From Actinomadura barringtoniae (GTDB lineage Bacteria; Actinomycetota; Actinomycetes; Streptosporangiales; Streptosporangiaceae), in assembly GCF_017573505.1 (NCBI RefSeq), contig NZ_JAGEOJ010000003.1, positions 599,082 through 663,081 on the forward strand: 64,000 bases of DNA. The letters are read 5' to 3'. Shown piece by piece: positions 1 to 8,335 of the stretch. How positions within the stretch are numbered: position 1 is the first letter of the stretch; each line of letters starts with the position of its first letter. A program made the position numbers and the translations under genes. Below the pieces are notes generated by a model that had not been told where the DNA came from, did not search any database, and was given only the letters and a program-made list of their open reading frames with translations.

Positions 1-846
1 GATCCCGTTCACGATGCCCTCGACCGCCTGGTCCAGCGGCGCGTCATCGAAGATCACGTTGGCGGCCTTGCCGCCGAGCTCCAGGGTGACCTTCTTGTCG
101 GTCCCGGCCACGCCGCGCGCGATCTGCTTGCCGACGTCGGTGGACCCGGTGAACGCGACCTTGTCGATCCCGTCGTGCCCGACCAGCAGCCGCCCGGTGT
201 CGCCCGCGCCGGTGACGATGTTGACCACGCCCGGCGGCAGGTCGGCCTGGCGGCAGATCTCGGCGAACGCCAGCGCGGTCAGCGGCGTCGTCTCGGCCGG
301 CTTCAGTACGACCGTGTTGCCGCACGCCAGCGCCGGCGCGATCTTCCACGCCAGCATCAGCAGCGGGAAGTTCCACGGGATGACCTGCCCGGCCACGCCC
401 AGCGCCTTGGGATCAGCCCCGAACCCGGCGTACGACAGCTTGTCGGCCCAGCCCGCGTAGTAGAAGAAGTGCGCCGCGACCAGCGGCACGTCCACGTCCC
501 GCGACTCGCGGATCGGCTTGCCGTTGTCGATCGACTCCAGCACCGCCAGCTCGCGCGCCCGCTCCTGAACGATCCGCGCGATCCGGTAGAGGTACTTGGC
601 CCGTTCGCGCCCCGGCATGGGGCCCCAGACCTTGTCGTAGGCGGTCCGCGCGGCCTTGACGGCTCGATCCACGTCGGCCGAGTCAGCGCAGGCGATCTCC
701 GCGAGCGTCTCCTCGTTCGACGGATCGATCGACTTGAACGGCTCGCCGTGCCCGTCGGTGAACTCGCCGTCGATGAACAGGCCGTACGAGGGCCTGATGT
801 CGACGACGTCGCGCGACTCCGGCGCCGGTGCGTACTGGAAATCCAT
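1..846 (-). CDS. Aldehyde dehydrogenase family protein, C-terminus cut by window edge
   Basis: This is an NAD(P)-dependent aldehyde dehydrogenase; 282 N-terminal codons are present and the frame runs off the left edge. Visible family signatures are IPWNFPLLMLAWKIAPALA (the Asn of WNFP stabilises the oxyanion), VVLKPAE (cofactor contact), FTGSTDVG in the Rossmann turn and LELGGK carrying the general-base Glu. The catalytic Cys lies beyond the window. It starts 14 bases after the deoC stop on the same strand, so the two are probably co-transcribed. DeoC releases acetaldehyde, so oxidation of acetaldehyde to acetate is the natural inferred role. The substrate cannot be fixed from sequence alone. 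Confidence 0.9.
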   Translation of the reverse strand, partial: MDFQYAPAPESRDVVDIRPSYGLFIDGEFTDGHGEPFKSIDPSNEETLAEIACADSADVDRAVKAARTAYDKVWGPMPGRERAKYLYRIARIVQERARELAVLESIDNGKPIRESRDVDVPLVAAHFFYYAGWADKLSYAGFGADPKALGVAGQVIPWNFPLLMLAWKIAPALACGNTVVLKPAETTPLTALAFAEICRQADLPPGVVNIVTGAGDTGRLLVGHDGIDKVAFTGSTDVGKQIARGVAGTDKKVTLELGGKAANVIFDDAPLDQAVEGIVNGI

Positions 847-860
847 GGTCAGCAGTCCAG

Positions 861-1775
861 TCAGTCGAGCGTGAAGTAGTCGGGGCCGGAGTAGACGCCG
901 GTGGCCAGCTTGCGGCGCTGCATCAGCAGGTCGTTCAGCAGGCTGGAGGCGCCCAGCCGGAACCACTGCGGGGTCAGCCAGTCGGGCCCGGCGGTCTCGT
1001 TGACCAGCACCAGGTATTTGATCGCGTCCTTGGTGGTGCGGATGCCGCCCGCGGGCTTGACCCCCACCTGACGCCCCGTCTCCGCCCGGAAGTCCCGTAC
1101 GGCCTCCAGCATGACCAGCGTCACCGGCAGCGTCGCGGCCGGCGACACCTTGCCCGTGGAGGTCTTGATGAAGTCGGCGCCCGCGCGCATCGCCAGCCAC
1201 GAGGCCCGCCGCACGTTGTCGTAGGTCACGAGCTCGCCGGTCTCGAAGATCACCTTCAGATGCGCCTCGCCGCACGCCGCCTTCGTCGCGACGATCTCCT
1301 CGTACACCTTCAGGTAGTCCCCGGCCAGGAACGCGCCCCGGTCGATCACCATGTCGATCTCGGTCGCGCCCGCCTCGACCGCCGCCCGCGTATCGGCGAG
1401 CTTGGCCTCCATCGGCGCGCGCCCCGACGGGAACGCCGTCGCCACACTCGCGACCCCGACCCCGCTCCCCCTCAGCGCCTCGACGGCCACGCCGACCATG
1501 TCCGGGTAGACACAGATGGCTGCCACCCTCGGCACGTCCGGGTCACCGGGATCGGGCTGGACGCCCTTGGCGCACAGCGCCCGCACCTTTCCCGGGGTGT
1601 CGGCGCCCTCCAGGGTGGTGAGGTCCACCATCGAGATCGCCAGGTCGATGGCCTGGGCCTTCGCCGACGTCTTGATGGACCGGGTGGCCAGCCGCGCGGC
1701 CCGTTCCTCGGCCCCGACCTGGTCCACCCCCGGCAGCCCGTGCAGGAAGGCGCGCAGCTCGGCGGCGCTCACATG
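861..1775 (-). CDS. deoC: Deoxyribose-phosphate aldolase (DERA)
   Basis: This class I aldolase cleaves 2-deoxyribose-5-phosphate to glyceraldehyde-3-phosphate and acetaldehyde in deoxynucleoside breakdown. The Schiff-base lysine lies in FIKTSTGK, and the second conserved lysine is in VGVKPAGGIRT. TRSIKT and AIDLAISMVDLTTLEG near the N-terminus are typical of the long actinobacterial form (about 300-320 aa, against about 220-260 aa for short forms). I chose the GTG at 1775 because ACGGAG lies at good spacing before it; in-frame starts at 1793 (GTG) and 1823 remain possible. The adjacent downstream aldehyde dehydrogenase makes a two-gene catabolic unit. Confidence 0.93.
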   Translation of the reverse strand, partial: HVSAAELRAFLHGLPGVDQVGAEERAARLATRSIKTSAKAQAIDLAISMVDLTTLEGADTPGKVRALCAKGVQPDPGDPDVPRVAAICVYPDMVGVAVEALRGSGVGVASVATAFPSGRAPMEAKLADTRAAVEAGATEIDMVIDRGAFLAGDYLKVYEEIVATKAACGEAHLKVIFETGELVTYDNVRRASWLAMRAGADFIKTSTGKVSPAATLPVTLVMLEAVRDFRAETGRQVGVKPAGGIRTTKDAIKYLVLVNETAGPDWLTPQWFRLGASSLLNDLLMQRRKLATGVYSGPDYFTLD

Positions 1776-1944
1776 AGTCTCCGTTGACACGGTCCCAGCA
1801 TCCCGCACGCCCGACACCGGCACAAAACGACCGGGGTGTGCAAATTATCTACTTCCAGTCTATGTTGGTCGGGAAAATTCAAACGGCCCCGGTACTGCGA
1901 CCCCCGCACTCCCCCCGCATCCCCCGCAAAGGAGCCGAGGCGCG

Positions 1945-2841
1945 ATGGCAGACGGTACAGCGTTGAAGCCTGCCCCGACCGCGCCCACGGCGCAACGGGC
2001 CGGGCCCACCGTCCTCCGTCTCCTCGTCGGCGCCCAACTCCGCCAGCTCCGCGAGGCCCACGGCGTCACCGCCGACCGCGCCGGCTACGAGATCCGCGGC
2101 TCCGCCTCCAAGATCAGCCGCATGGAGCTGGGTCGCGTCCGCTTCAAGGAACGCGACGTAGCCGACCTCCTGACGCTCTACGGCGTCATCGACCCGGTCG
2201 AGCGTCTCCCCATCCTCGAACTCGCCCACCAGGCCGGTGCCCCCGGCTGGTGGCAGCCCTACAGCGACCTGGTCCCGCCCTGGTTCGAGGCGTACCTGGG
2301 GCTGGAGCAGGGCGCCGCGCTCATCCGCTGCTACGAGGTCCAGTTCGTCCCCGGCCTCCTCCAGACCGAGCACTACGCCCGCGCCGTCATCCGCCTCGGT
2401 CTGCCCGACACGGCGCCGGAGGAGATCGAACGCCGCGTCGACTTCCGCATGGAACGCAAGCGCGTCTTCACTCGGCCTGGACCGCTGAAGTTCTGGGCGA
2501 TCATCGACGAGGGTGCCGTCCGCCGCCCCTTCGGCGGCCCCGCCGTCATGCGCGACCAGCTTCGTCATCTGATCCACCTGGCCCAGATCCCGAACGTCAC
2601 CATCCAGATCAGTCCTTTCAGCGCCGGTGGTCATGGCGCTGGCGGGCCTGTCAGCATTCTTCGCCTTCCTGCTGCGGAGTTGGATGACGTCGTTTATCTG
2701 GAGCAGCTGACCGGGGCCGCATATCCGGATAAGCCCGCCGATTTGTGTCACTACACGGATGTAATGAATCGGCTGGCCGTGCAGGCTGCTCCTGCTGCCG
2801 CTACCCCCGATATTCTTCGCGGCATTTTGAAGGATCTCTAG
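1945..2841 (+). CDS. Helix-turn-helix regulator with DUF5753 domain
   Basis: This 298-aa protein is of the actinomycete XRE/DUF5753 type. Residues about 24-80 form the helix-turn-helix (LRQLREAHGVTADRAGYEI, then SASKISRMELGR). The rest is the DUF5753 domain, with WWQPYSDLVPPWFEAYLGLE, FVPGLLQTEHYARAVI and PNVTIQISPFSAGGH. Relatives such as the WhiJ/AbaA-type regulators act in development and antibiotic production and are often paired with a small DUF397 protein. No DUF397 gene follows here; the next 250 bases hold a repeat element instead. It is divergent from deoC, so the 120-base AT-rich gap should hold both promoters. Target genes are unknown. Confidence 0.9.
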   Translation: MADGTALKPAPTAPTAQRAGPTVLRLLVGAQLRQLREAHGVTADRAGYEIRGSASKISRMELGRVRFKERDVADLLTLYGVIDPVERLPILELAHQAGAPGWWQPYSDLVPPWFEAYLGLEQGAALIRCYEVQFVPGLLQTEHYARAVIRLGLPDTAPEEIERRVDFRMERKRVFTRPGPLKFWAIIDEGAVRRPFGGPAVMRDQLRHLIHLAQIPNVTIQISPFSAGGHGAGGPVSILRLPAAELDDVVYLEQLTGAAYPDKPADLCHYTDVMNRLAVQAAPAAATPDILRGILKDL

Positions 2842-3013
2842 GCGGCTACGGTCACCCCTTCCGCTCTGGCTGGTGCCCGTCTGCGGGTTTGTGCTGGCTG
2901 AAGGCCAAAAAGCTCAGCGACGAGGAAGGAAGGGGCGGGGCCGGGGGCTGGGTTGTTCGGGTGCGGGTCTCACGGAGCTGAGCTACAAGCTTTGATAGCC
3001 GCGCTTCGCGCGG
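2842..3013 (-). repeat. Intergenic repeat element, copy A (inverted)
   Basis: Read on the minus strand, this stretch matches two later segments (4422-4597 and 4602-4770). Shared blocks, in order, are a hairpin CCGCGCGAAGCGCGG (2999-3013), CCGTGAGACCCGCACCCGA, CTTCCTCGTCGCTGAGCTTTT, a GGCCTTCAACCAGCAC-like block and CGGAAGGGG-GACCG. No coding potential is apparent. It lies just before the HNH nuclease gene, in the opposite orientation to the copies after that gene. Confidence 0.8.
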
Positions 3014-3079
3014 GAAAGCACCATCGAAAGAATCTTCGAATATCGCCTATTTGATCATCAAAATGGCAGACTGTGATGG

Positions 3080-3085
3080 TAAAAT
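3080..3085 (+). promoter_or_regulatory. -10 box TAAAAT of the HNH gene
   Basis: TAAAAT lies 6 bases before the ATG at 3092 and no ribosome-binding site is visible, so the transcript is probably leaderless. The surrounding 60 bases are clearly AT-richer than the genome average. Confidence 0.55.
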
Positions 3086-3091
3086 AACGGT

Positions 3092-4354
3092 ATGAGTTCG
3101 ATCGTGGCGGGCACCGAATCCGCTTCCACTCGGCAGTTGGTGGAAGCGGCCTCCGTCATATTCTCTGAACTCGCTAATAGGGCTGCGCCTGAGTCCGGGG
3201 TCGCCTGTATGGAATTGGCTGAGGCGCTGGCGACGGTGACCGATCAGGCCGAGCATGTCTTGGCCGGGCTGATTGCGGTGGTCGACCGGACCGGTGAGAT
3301 GAAGCACTGGGGCCTGCCGTCCACGCAGGCGTGGCTGCGGTGTCGGATGGGCATGCGCGAAGGCCGCGCCAAGGAACGCATCACCCTGGCCCGGCAACTT
3401 CACCGGCTCGGCCGTGTCCGCACGGGCCTGGCCGCTGGTGAGCTGTCGTTCGGCTATGCGGCCACCATCGCCGACGCCGTGCAGCGTCTCAATGACGATG
3501 ACACCGCAGCGGCCGAGGACATCCTCCTTACTGCCGCAGGCGAGGGTTTGTCGGCGGGGAAGGTCGCCAAGCTGGGCGGGAAGATCCATGACCTGGTGCG
3601 TGAGCACAACGGTGAGGAGAAGCCTCCCGAGGATGTGCAGCGGGGTTATGAGCGGTCCTGGGTGACGGTCAGCCGGTCGCTGGATGGGGGCTGCTACCTC
3701 AAGGGCTGGCTCAACCCCGAGGACACCGCGATCCTGGACGGCACCCTCGCTCCGTTGGCCAAGCCCGCCGGGACCGATGACCGTCGTGATCTAGGTGAGC
3801 GGACCGCCGCCGCCCTCACTTCCGTGCTCGCCGGTGGCCATGGCGCTACCCGCGTGACGGTGATCGCTGACCTGGAGACGCTGACCGGCGCCGATGTGCC
3901 CGGGCGACTCCGTGACGGCACCCCGATCCCTGCCGAGCAGGTCCGCCGCCTGGCGTTGACCGCCGGTATCTCACCCCTGATCTTCGGACGCGGACACATC
4001 CCCCTCTACCTCGGCCACACGGTCCGGATCGCCAGCGCTGGTCAACGCCGCACCCTGGAGACCCTGTATGACACCTGCGCCGTCCACGGCTGTGAGGTGC
4101 CCGGTTTTCTGTGCGAGGTCGACCACGTCGACGGATGGGCACTGGGAAGCCCCACCGACATCGACAAGCTGACGCTGTGCTGCGGCTGGCACAACCGCTG
4201 GAAACACACCAACCCGCAACAGATACAGATCAGCAAGAGCGACGGCCGATTCGTCTACCGGACCTTGGCGCCGGACGGGATCGCCAGATCTCGAAGATCG
4301 ATCCCCGAACACGACGCCAACCCCTGGCGCGACGATCAATCCCTGGCCGCCTGA
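3092..4354 (+). CDS. DUF222 / HNH endonuclease protein (13E12-repeat type)
   Basis: This 420-aa protein has an N-terminal DUF222 region (about 40-320) and a C-terminal HNH nuclease domain. The HNH core is clear: CAVHGCEVPGFLC provides cysteines, then EVDHVDGWA (about 342-350) and LTLCCGWHNRWKH (about 362-373) supply the His/Asn/His metal site. The architecture is that of the mycobacterial 13E12 repeat family, which occurs in multiple divergent copies and is linked to mobile or phage-invaded loci; the true function is not established. The gene is bracketed by inverted copies of a ~170 bp repeat, which suggests it belongs to a dispersed cassette. It looks intact. Confidence 0.9.
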   Translation: MSSIVAGTESASTRQLVEAASVIFSELANRAAPESGVACMELAEALATVTDQAEHVLAGLIAVVDRTGEMKHWGLPSTQAWLRCRMGMREGRAKERITLARQLHRLGRVRTGLAAGELSFGYAATIADAVQRLNDDDTAAAEDILLTAAGEGLSAGKVAKLGGKIHDLVREHNGEEKPPEDVQRGYERSWVTVSRSLDGGCYLKGWLNPEDTAILDGTLAPLAKPAGTDDRRDLGERTAAALTSVLAGGHGATRVTVIADLETLTGADVPGRLRDGTPIPAEQVRRLALTAGISPLIFGRGHIPLYLGHTVRIASAGQRRTLETLYDTCAVHGCEVPGFLCEVDHVDGWALGSPTDIDKLTLCCGWHNRWKHTNPQQIQISKSDGRFVYRTLAPDGIARSRRSIPEHDANPWRDDQSLAA

Positions 4355-4421
4355 CCAAGGCCCGGAGGCACCATGCTCCGGGCCTACAGGCGCGAACGCC
4401 AACCCGACCACCCACCACCCC

Positions 4422-4597
4422 CCGCGCGAAGCGCGGCTCAAAGGGTCTGAACTCCAGCCCCGTGAGACCCGCACCCGAACAACCCACCCCCAGCCATGCC
4501 CCCCGCCTTCCTCGTCGCTGAGCTTTTCGGTCTTCAACCAGCACCCCACCCGGCAGCCGGGCAGCAGACCGCCACGGAAGGGGAGACCGATGCCGCT
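4422..4597 (+). repeat. Intergenic repeat element, copy B
   Basis: This is the second copy of the element, directly after the HNH gene. It contains the perfect hairpin CCGCGCGAAGCGCGG (4422-4436), CCGTGAGACCCGCACCCGAA, CTTCCTCGTCGCTGAGCTTTT and CGGAAGGGGAGACCG in the same order as copies A and C. It is closest to copy A, which it faces in inverted orientation. Confidence 0.8.
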
Positions 4598-4601
4598 CAC
4601 T

Positions 4602-4770
4602 CCGCGCGAAGCGCGCCACCAAGCACGAACCCCAACCCCGTGACGCCCCGCACCCGACCAACAACCAGAGCCCCCACCCCACCTTCCTCGTCGCCGAGCT
4701 TTTGGGCCTTCAACCAACACCCCACCCGCACCCGGGCACCCAACCCCCACGGAAGGGGAGACCGCTGCCG
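4602..4770 (+). repeat. Intergenic repeat element, copy C
   Basis: A tandem partner of copy B in the same orientation, starting 4 bases after it. The same blocks recur with some divergence (GCGCGAAGCGC, CCGTGACGCCCCGCACCCGA, CTTCCTCGTCGCCGAGCTTTT, ACGGAAGGGGAGACCG). The following 70 bases (4783-4842) are a C-rich simple stretch (repeated CCCCGG/CCCCAG) with no recognisable feature. Confidence 0.78.
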
Positions 4771-4842
4771 AACACCCGTCAAGCCCAGCCCCGGCCCCGG
4801 CCCCAGCCCCAGGCCCCCCGGCCTCAGGCCCCAACCCCAGGG

Positions 4843-5253
4843 TTAGGCGTGGAGAGCGCGACGGGACGGGTACCAGGTCTCGCCGGCGGGCTTGCCGTCC
4901 ATGTTCCAGCTCCACGAGACGGTAGGAGTGATGCGGGAGTAGAAGCCCGGGCCGACCATGCCGACGCGTTCGATGGGCGGCTCGGCAACGCCGTAGATGC
5001 GGATGCCTCGGGCGATGAACGGATCGAACGACACCATGTCGTCAATGACCAGGGCGACTTCAGGATGTTGAGCGATGTTGCGGAACTTTCGGGTGTCCAG
5101 GACCTGTTCGCCGTTGCCGCCGATCCAGAAGTACGTGCCGTCGTACTCGAACGAAAGCGGGACGACATCGGGCTGGCCATCGTGGGAGACGGTGGAGACG
5201 CGGGCGAGCGGCTGGGAGCGCAGGTAGGCGAGCTCTTCGGCGGTGAACGACAT
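4843..5253 (-). CDS. Pyridoxamine 5'-phosphate oxidase-fold protein, probably F420- or FMN-dependent
   Basis: A 136-aa split-barrel flavin/deazaflavin protein. The start MSFTAEELAYLRSQPLARVS followed by PDVVPLSFEYDGTYFWIGG matches PPOX-class F420-dependent oxidoreductases of actinobacteria, a group that includes small reductases of unknown substrate. FRNIAQHPEVALVIDD is the usual loop next to the cofactor. The start at 5253 is secured by AGGAGGAGG at good spacing. It is divergent from the sigma-factor gene at 5380. Whether F420 or FMN is used cannot be read from sequence. Confidence 0.85.
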   Translation of the reverse strand: MSFTAEELAYLRSQPLARVSTVSHDGQPDVVPLSFEYDGTYFWIGGNGEQVLDTRKFRNIAQHPEVALVIDDMVSFDPFIARGIRIYGVAEPPIERVGMVGPGFYSRITPTVSWSWNMDGKPAGETWYPSRRALHA

Positions 5254-5379
5254 GGGTTTCCTCCTCCTGGGTTCGTCCTCTACACGAACGCGTGAGGACG
5301 GAATCGACAGGCGGATGAAGAAGATTCTCGGGATCGGGCAATCAGGGGCGTCCCTACCCCCGAGAAAGGCGCCGGATGC

Positions 5380-5964
5380 ATGATCGAGTCTCACGCACCA
5401 CCGATGGAGGCGACCAGCGACGCGGCTCTGATCGCCAAGTCGCTGGACGAGCCCGACTGGTTCTCGGTGATCTTCGACCGGTACCACGCGGCGATCCATC
5501 GGTTCGTGGCGTCGCGGTTGGGCGATGCGGCGGACGATGTGGCCGCCGCGACGTTCCTCGCCGCGTTCGACCAGCGGGGCCGGTACGACCAGACGCGTCC
5601 GGAGGCGCGGGCCTGGCTGTACGGGATCGCCACCAATCTGATCGCACGGCATCGGCGCGCGGAGGTACGCGGCTATCGGGCCGCCGCGCGAGCCAGGGGA
5701 CGGCAGGACGCCGAGAACCACGACCAGCGAGTCGCCGAACGAGTGTCGGCCGAGGCGCTGAGCCCTGAGCTGGCGCGCGGTCTGGCCCGCCTGTCGCGGG
5801 GGGATCGCGACGCGCTGCTGCTCGTGGTGGTCGCCCAGTTGTCGTACGAGGAGACGGCGTTCGCGCTCGGCATCCCCATCGGCACCGTCGGCTCGCGCGT
5901 CAACCGAGCGCGTCGCCAGCTTCGTTCCGCCCTGAACACACGTGAGGACCTCGACCATGGATGA
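5380..5964 (+). CDS. ECF-type RNA polymerase sigma factor
   Basis: This 194-aa group IV sigma factor has region 2 at about residues 25-95 (FDRYHAAIHRFVASRLGDAADDVAAATFLAAF, RAWLYGIATNLIARHRR) and region 4 at about 130-185 (LSYEETAFALGIPIGTVGSRVNRARRQLRSAL). It directs core polymerase to a specific promoter set, probably including its own. The next gene starts inside its last codons (8-base overlap), so the membrane protein that follows is very likely its partner or regulator. An alternative start is the ATG at 5404. No classic zinc anti-sigma motif is present nearby. Confidence 0.92.
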   Translation: MIESHAPPMEATSDAALIAKSLDEPDWFSVIFDRYHAAIHRFVASRLGDAADDVAAATFLAAFDQRGRYDQTRPEARAWLYGIATNLIARHRRAEVRGYRAAARARGRQDAENHDQRVAERVSAEALSPELARGLARLSRGDRDALLLVVVAQLSYEETAFALGIPIGTVGSRVNRARRQLRSALNTREDLDHG

Positions 5965-7075
5965 ACTGCAGATGCTGCGCGACCGCCACGACGCGCTGCC
6001 CGGCCCGTCGGAGGAGGCCGTCGCCGACGCACGGCATCGGCTGCAGTCCCACATGCGGCGGCCGGAGCGGATGCGCGCGAACGGGCGACGGTCGCGGCGC
6101 TGGGAGCTGGGACTGGGGCTGGGGCTGAGGCTCGGGCTGGGAGCCGTCCTCGTTGCGGGAGGCGTCGCAGCGGTGATCGTGCCCTTGCAGGGCCGGGACG
6201 GGGGCGGTGATGGCGGTGACGGCGGTGACGGCCCCAGGCAGGTGAACGTCGCCGCCACCGAAGTCCTCGACCGCGCGTCCCGGGCCGCGGCCGCACAGCC
6301 CGATCTCAGGCCGCGAGCGGACCAGTTCCTCTACTTCGAATCCCGAGCCTTCCAGACATCGTTCAGCATCAAGGACGGCCGGGCGACGAAGGCGGAGGAA
6401 CGCACGTACCGCAAGGAGTGGCTGTCGGTGAACGGCAGGCGCGCGGGCGTGGTGCAGGGGACGGGGGGCGCGGCGCCCCTGGGCACGGTGTGGCTGTGCG
6501 ACAACTCTGCGGACTACGAACGCAGGGAGGCTGCGGCCAAGGCAGAGGGGCACCAGCCGAGGATCGACCTCACCGACCCGCCCGTCGGCTGCGATAACTC
6601 GCCTGCCGCCCCGTCCGGTCTGCCAACTGAGCCCAAGGCAATGCGGACCTGGCTCTACAGGCACTCCGAGGGCGGCAATCCGCCCGATGTCCAGGCGTTC
6701 ATCACGATCGGCGACACCATCAGGACCCAGTACATCCGGCCGTCGTCGCTGGCCGCGATGTTCAAGGCCGCGGCCACGATTCCCGGCGTCACCGTCACTC
6801 GCGATGTGGCCGACCTGGCCGGGCGCAAGGGAATCGCGGTCGGGCAGACCTGGCACGGCATCCGCTACGAGGTCATCTTCGACGCGAAGACGTACAGGTT
6901 CCTGGGCGAACGCCAGATCGTGGACCATGACGACTCGATCAAGCCCAAGGGCGGCAAGCCTGAGGTGTCCTCGACCCCCACCCAAGGCGTGCGCGAGAAG
7001 CAGGGAACCGTGATGTACGCGTCCGCCCAGCTCAGGGTCGCCGTCGCCGACCAGCCGGGGAAAGCGCCTCGATAG
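5957..7075 (+). CDS. CU044_5270-type membrane-anchored protein, partner of the upstream sigma factor
   Basis: A 372-aa protein with a basic cytoplasmic N-terminus (about 1-48), one membrane segment (LGLGLGLRLGLGAVLVAGGVAAVIV, about 49-70), a Gly/Asp linker and a large outside domain. Ordering and fold resemble the CU044_5270 family, which typically sits beside ECF sigma genes in actinomycetes. The start overlaps the sigma stop (ATG at 5957, TGA at 5962-5964), so translation is probably coupled. The inferred role is to hold or tune the sigma factor in response to an envelope signal. It lacks an HxxxCxxC zinc motif, so any anti-sigma activity would be of an atypical kind. Confidence 0.75.
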   Translation: MDELQMLRDRHDALPGPSEEAVADARHRLQSHMRRPERMRANGRRSRRWELGLGLGLRLGLGAVLVAGGVAAVIVPLQGRDGGGDGGDGGDGPRQVNVAATEVLDRASRAAAAQPDLRPRADQFLYFESRAFQTSFSIKDGRATKAEERTYRKEWLSVNGRRAGVVQGTGGAAPLGTVWLCDNSADYERREAAAKAEGHQPRIDLTDPPVGCDNSPAAPSGLPTEPKAMRTWLYRHSEGGNPPDVQAFITIGDTIRTQYIRPSSLAAMFKAAATIPGVTVTRDVADLAGRKGIAVGQTWHGIRYEVIFDAKTYRFLGERQIVDHDDSIKPKGGKPEVSSTPTQGVREKQGTVMYASAQLRVAVADQPGKAPR

Positions 7076-7097
7076 CGGAAAGGCCAGCGAGAAACAC

Positions 7098-7140
7098 GAA
7101 GAGGGTGGCCGGGCGGACAACGCGCCCGGCCACCCTCTTC
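7098..7140. terminator. Bidirectional terminator between convergent sigma modules
   Basis: A perfect 18-bp inverted repeat (GAAGAGGGTGGCCGGGCG and its complement) with a short loop lies between the stops at 7075 (+) and 7151 (-). It can end transcription from both sides. Confidence 0.85.
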
Positions 7141-7150
7141 ACTTGTCTGG

Positions 7151-8335
7151 TCAGCGGAAAACCTGGGTGGTCCAGTGGCCGGAGTCGAAGAAGGTCATGC
7201 GGTTGAAGAGGCCCTTCAGGCCGCCCGACGATTTGAGCTGGTTGAGAACATCTGCGGATGCGTCGAGGCGTACGTCGTAGCCGTTCACCCCGAAGACCCA
7301 GATGAACGAGCCATTGCCAGAGGCGCTCGGGTCCAGGCTGCGGTCGTAGGCGGGATGGCCGTCGATGCTGGTGTTCGGCTTCAACGAGGCCACCGTCTTG
7401 CCCGCCGCGTTGCCCGCCGCGTTGCCCGCCGTCTTGCCCGCCGCGTTGCCCGCCGTCTTCAGTTTCTCGTACGCGGCCGGAGGCTGGGCGTTGCCGACGG
7501 AGATGCCCAGGCCTTCCACGGCGCAGTTCTGCGAGAGCCACATGGAGGTGTCGCTGTCCTTGTTGGCCACGACGCGGCAGACCTTCAGCGAGGCCGGGAT
7601 GCCCTTCACGGTGAAGGGAAAGGCGCCCGGGGTCTCCTTGAAGGTCACAGACCTGGCGATGTGGTAGATCGTCTTCTCGGTGGCCGCAGCAGAGTCGGTG
7701 ACCGAGAGCAGCGCCCAGTGGTTCGGGCCGTACTCCCAGCGGAACTCCGCCGCCACCTGCTCTGAGCCCGGACCGCCCGGCTTGATGGTCCAGAACGCCT
7801 TGTGGCCGTTGACGGCCGGGGCCGCGGTGCGGTTGCCGGGGCGGGCTCCGGGGAGCTTCGCCACGGGGGGTTCCTTGCCCTCGACGAGGGTGAGGCTGAG
7901 CTTGGCGCCCTTACCCGTCTCGTTGTCCGCGCCGATCGTGAACTGACCGGGCCCCTCGTTGATGGCGCTCACGAGCTTGAAGCCGGGCGGCAGCCATCCG
8001 AAGCTCGCAGGCTGGATCAGCGGGTTGGGACGGGCAGTGCTCGCAAGGGGCGGCGCTGCCGGGGAGTCCTTGTCGTCGCCGGGCGGGCCAACGGCTACGG
8101 CTCCGGCGACAAGGCCGACGGCCAGGGCCGTACCGACGCCGGCGCCCGCCCGACGGACCCGCAGCACGCGCCGTCCGCGCGCAGCGGCCGCAGCGACGTC
8201 CGGCCCGGGACCACCCGATCCGGAACGGCCGGAGCCACCAGGCCCGGCGCTGGTGCCAGGACCGCTCGATCCGGAACGGCCGGTGCGGGGCGTGCTCGCG
8301 ATGTGTTCGAGCCGCTCCTTCAGGGACTCGGTCAT
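7151..8335 (-). CDS. Membrane-anchored protein, partner of SigE-family sigma factor
   Basis: A 394-aa protein. MTESLKERLEHIASTPR and a Gly/Ser/Pro-rich stretch precede one membrane span (AGAGVGTALAVGLVAGAVAVG, about 65-85). The outside domain follows, with cysteines in LKVCRVVANK and LSQNCAVEG. Residues about 295-315 are a short tandem repeat of AGNAAGKT units coded by repeated GCCCGCCGCGTT blocks near 7400-7450. Its ATG overlaps the upstream sigma stop (ATGA, 8332-8335), so the two are coupled. The role is inferred to be the cognate regulator of that sigma factor; no named domain is certain. Confidence 0.72.
   Translation of the reverse strand: MTESLKERLEHIASTPRTGRSGSSGPGTSAGPGGSGRSGSGGPGPDVAAAAARGRRVLRVRRAGAGVGTALAVGLVAGAVAVGPPGDDKDSPAAPPLASTARPNPLIQPASFGWLPPGFKLVSAINEGPGQFTIGADNETGKGAKLSLTLVEGKEPPVAKLPGARPGNRTAAPAVNGHKAFWTIKPGGPGSEQVAAEFRWEYGPNHWALLSVTDSAAATEKTIYHIARSVTFKETPGAFPFTVKGIPASLKVCRVVANKDSDTSMWLSQNCAVEGLGISVGNAQPPAAYEKLKTAGNAAGKTAGNAAGNAAGKTVASLKPNTSIDGHPAYDRSLDPSASGNGSFIWVFGVNGYDVRLDASADVLNQLKSSGGLKGLFNRMTFFDSGHWTTQVFR

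Noticed and set aside
2842..4770. HNH gene plus repeats considered as an insertion sequence
   Set aside because: The protein has no transposase catalytic core, the repeats are not at clean element ends and no target-site duplication is visible, so only a cassette-like unit is claimed.
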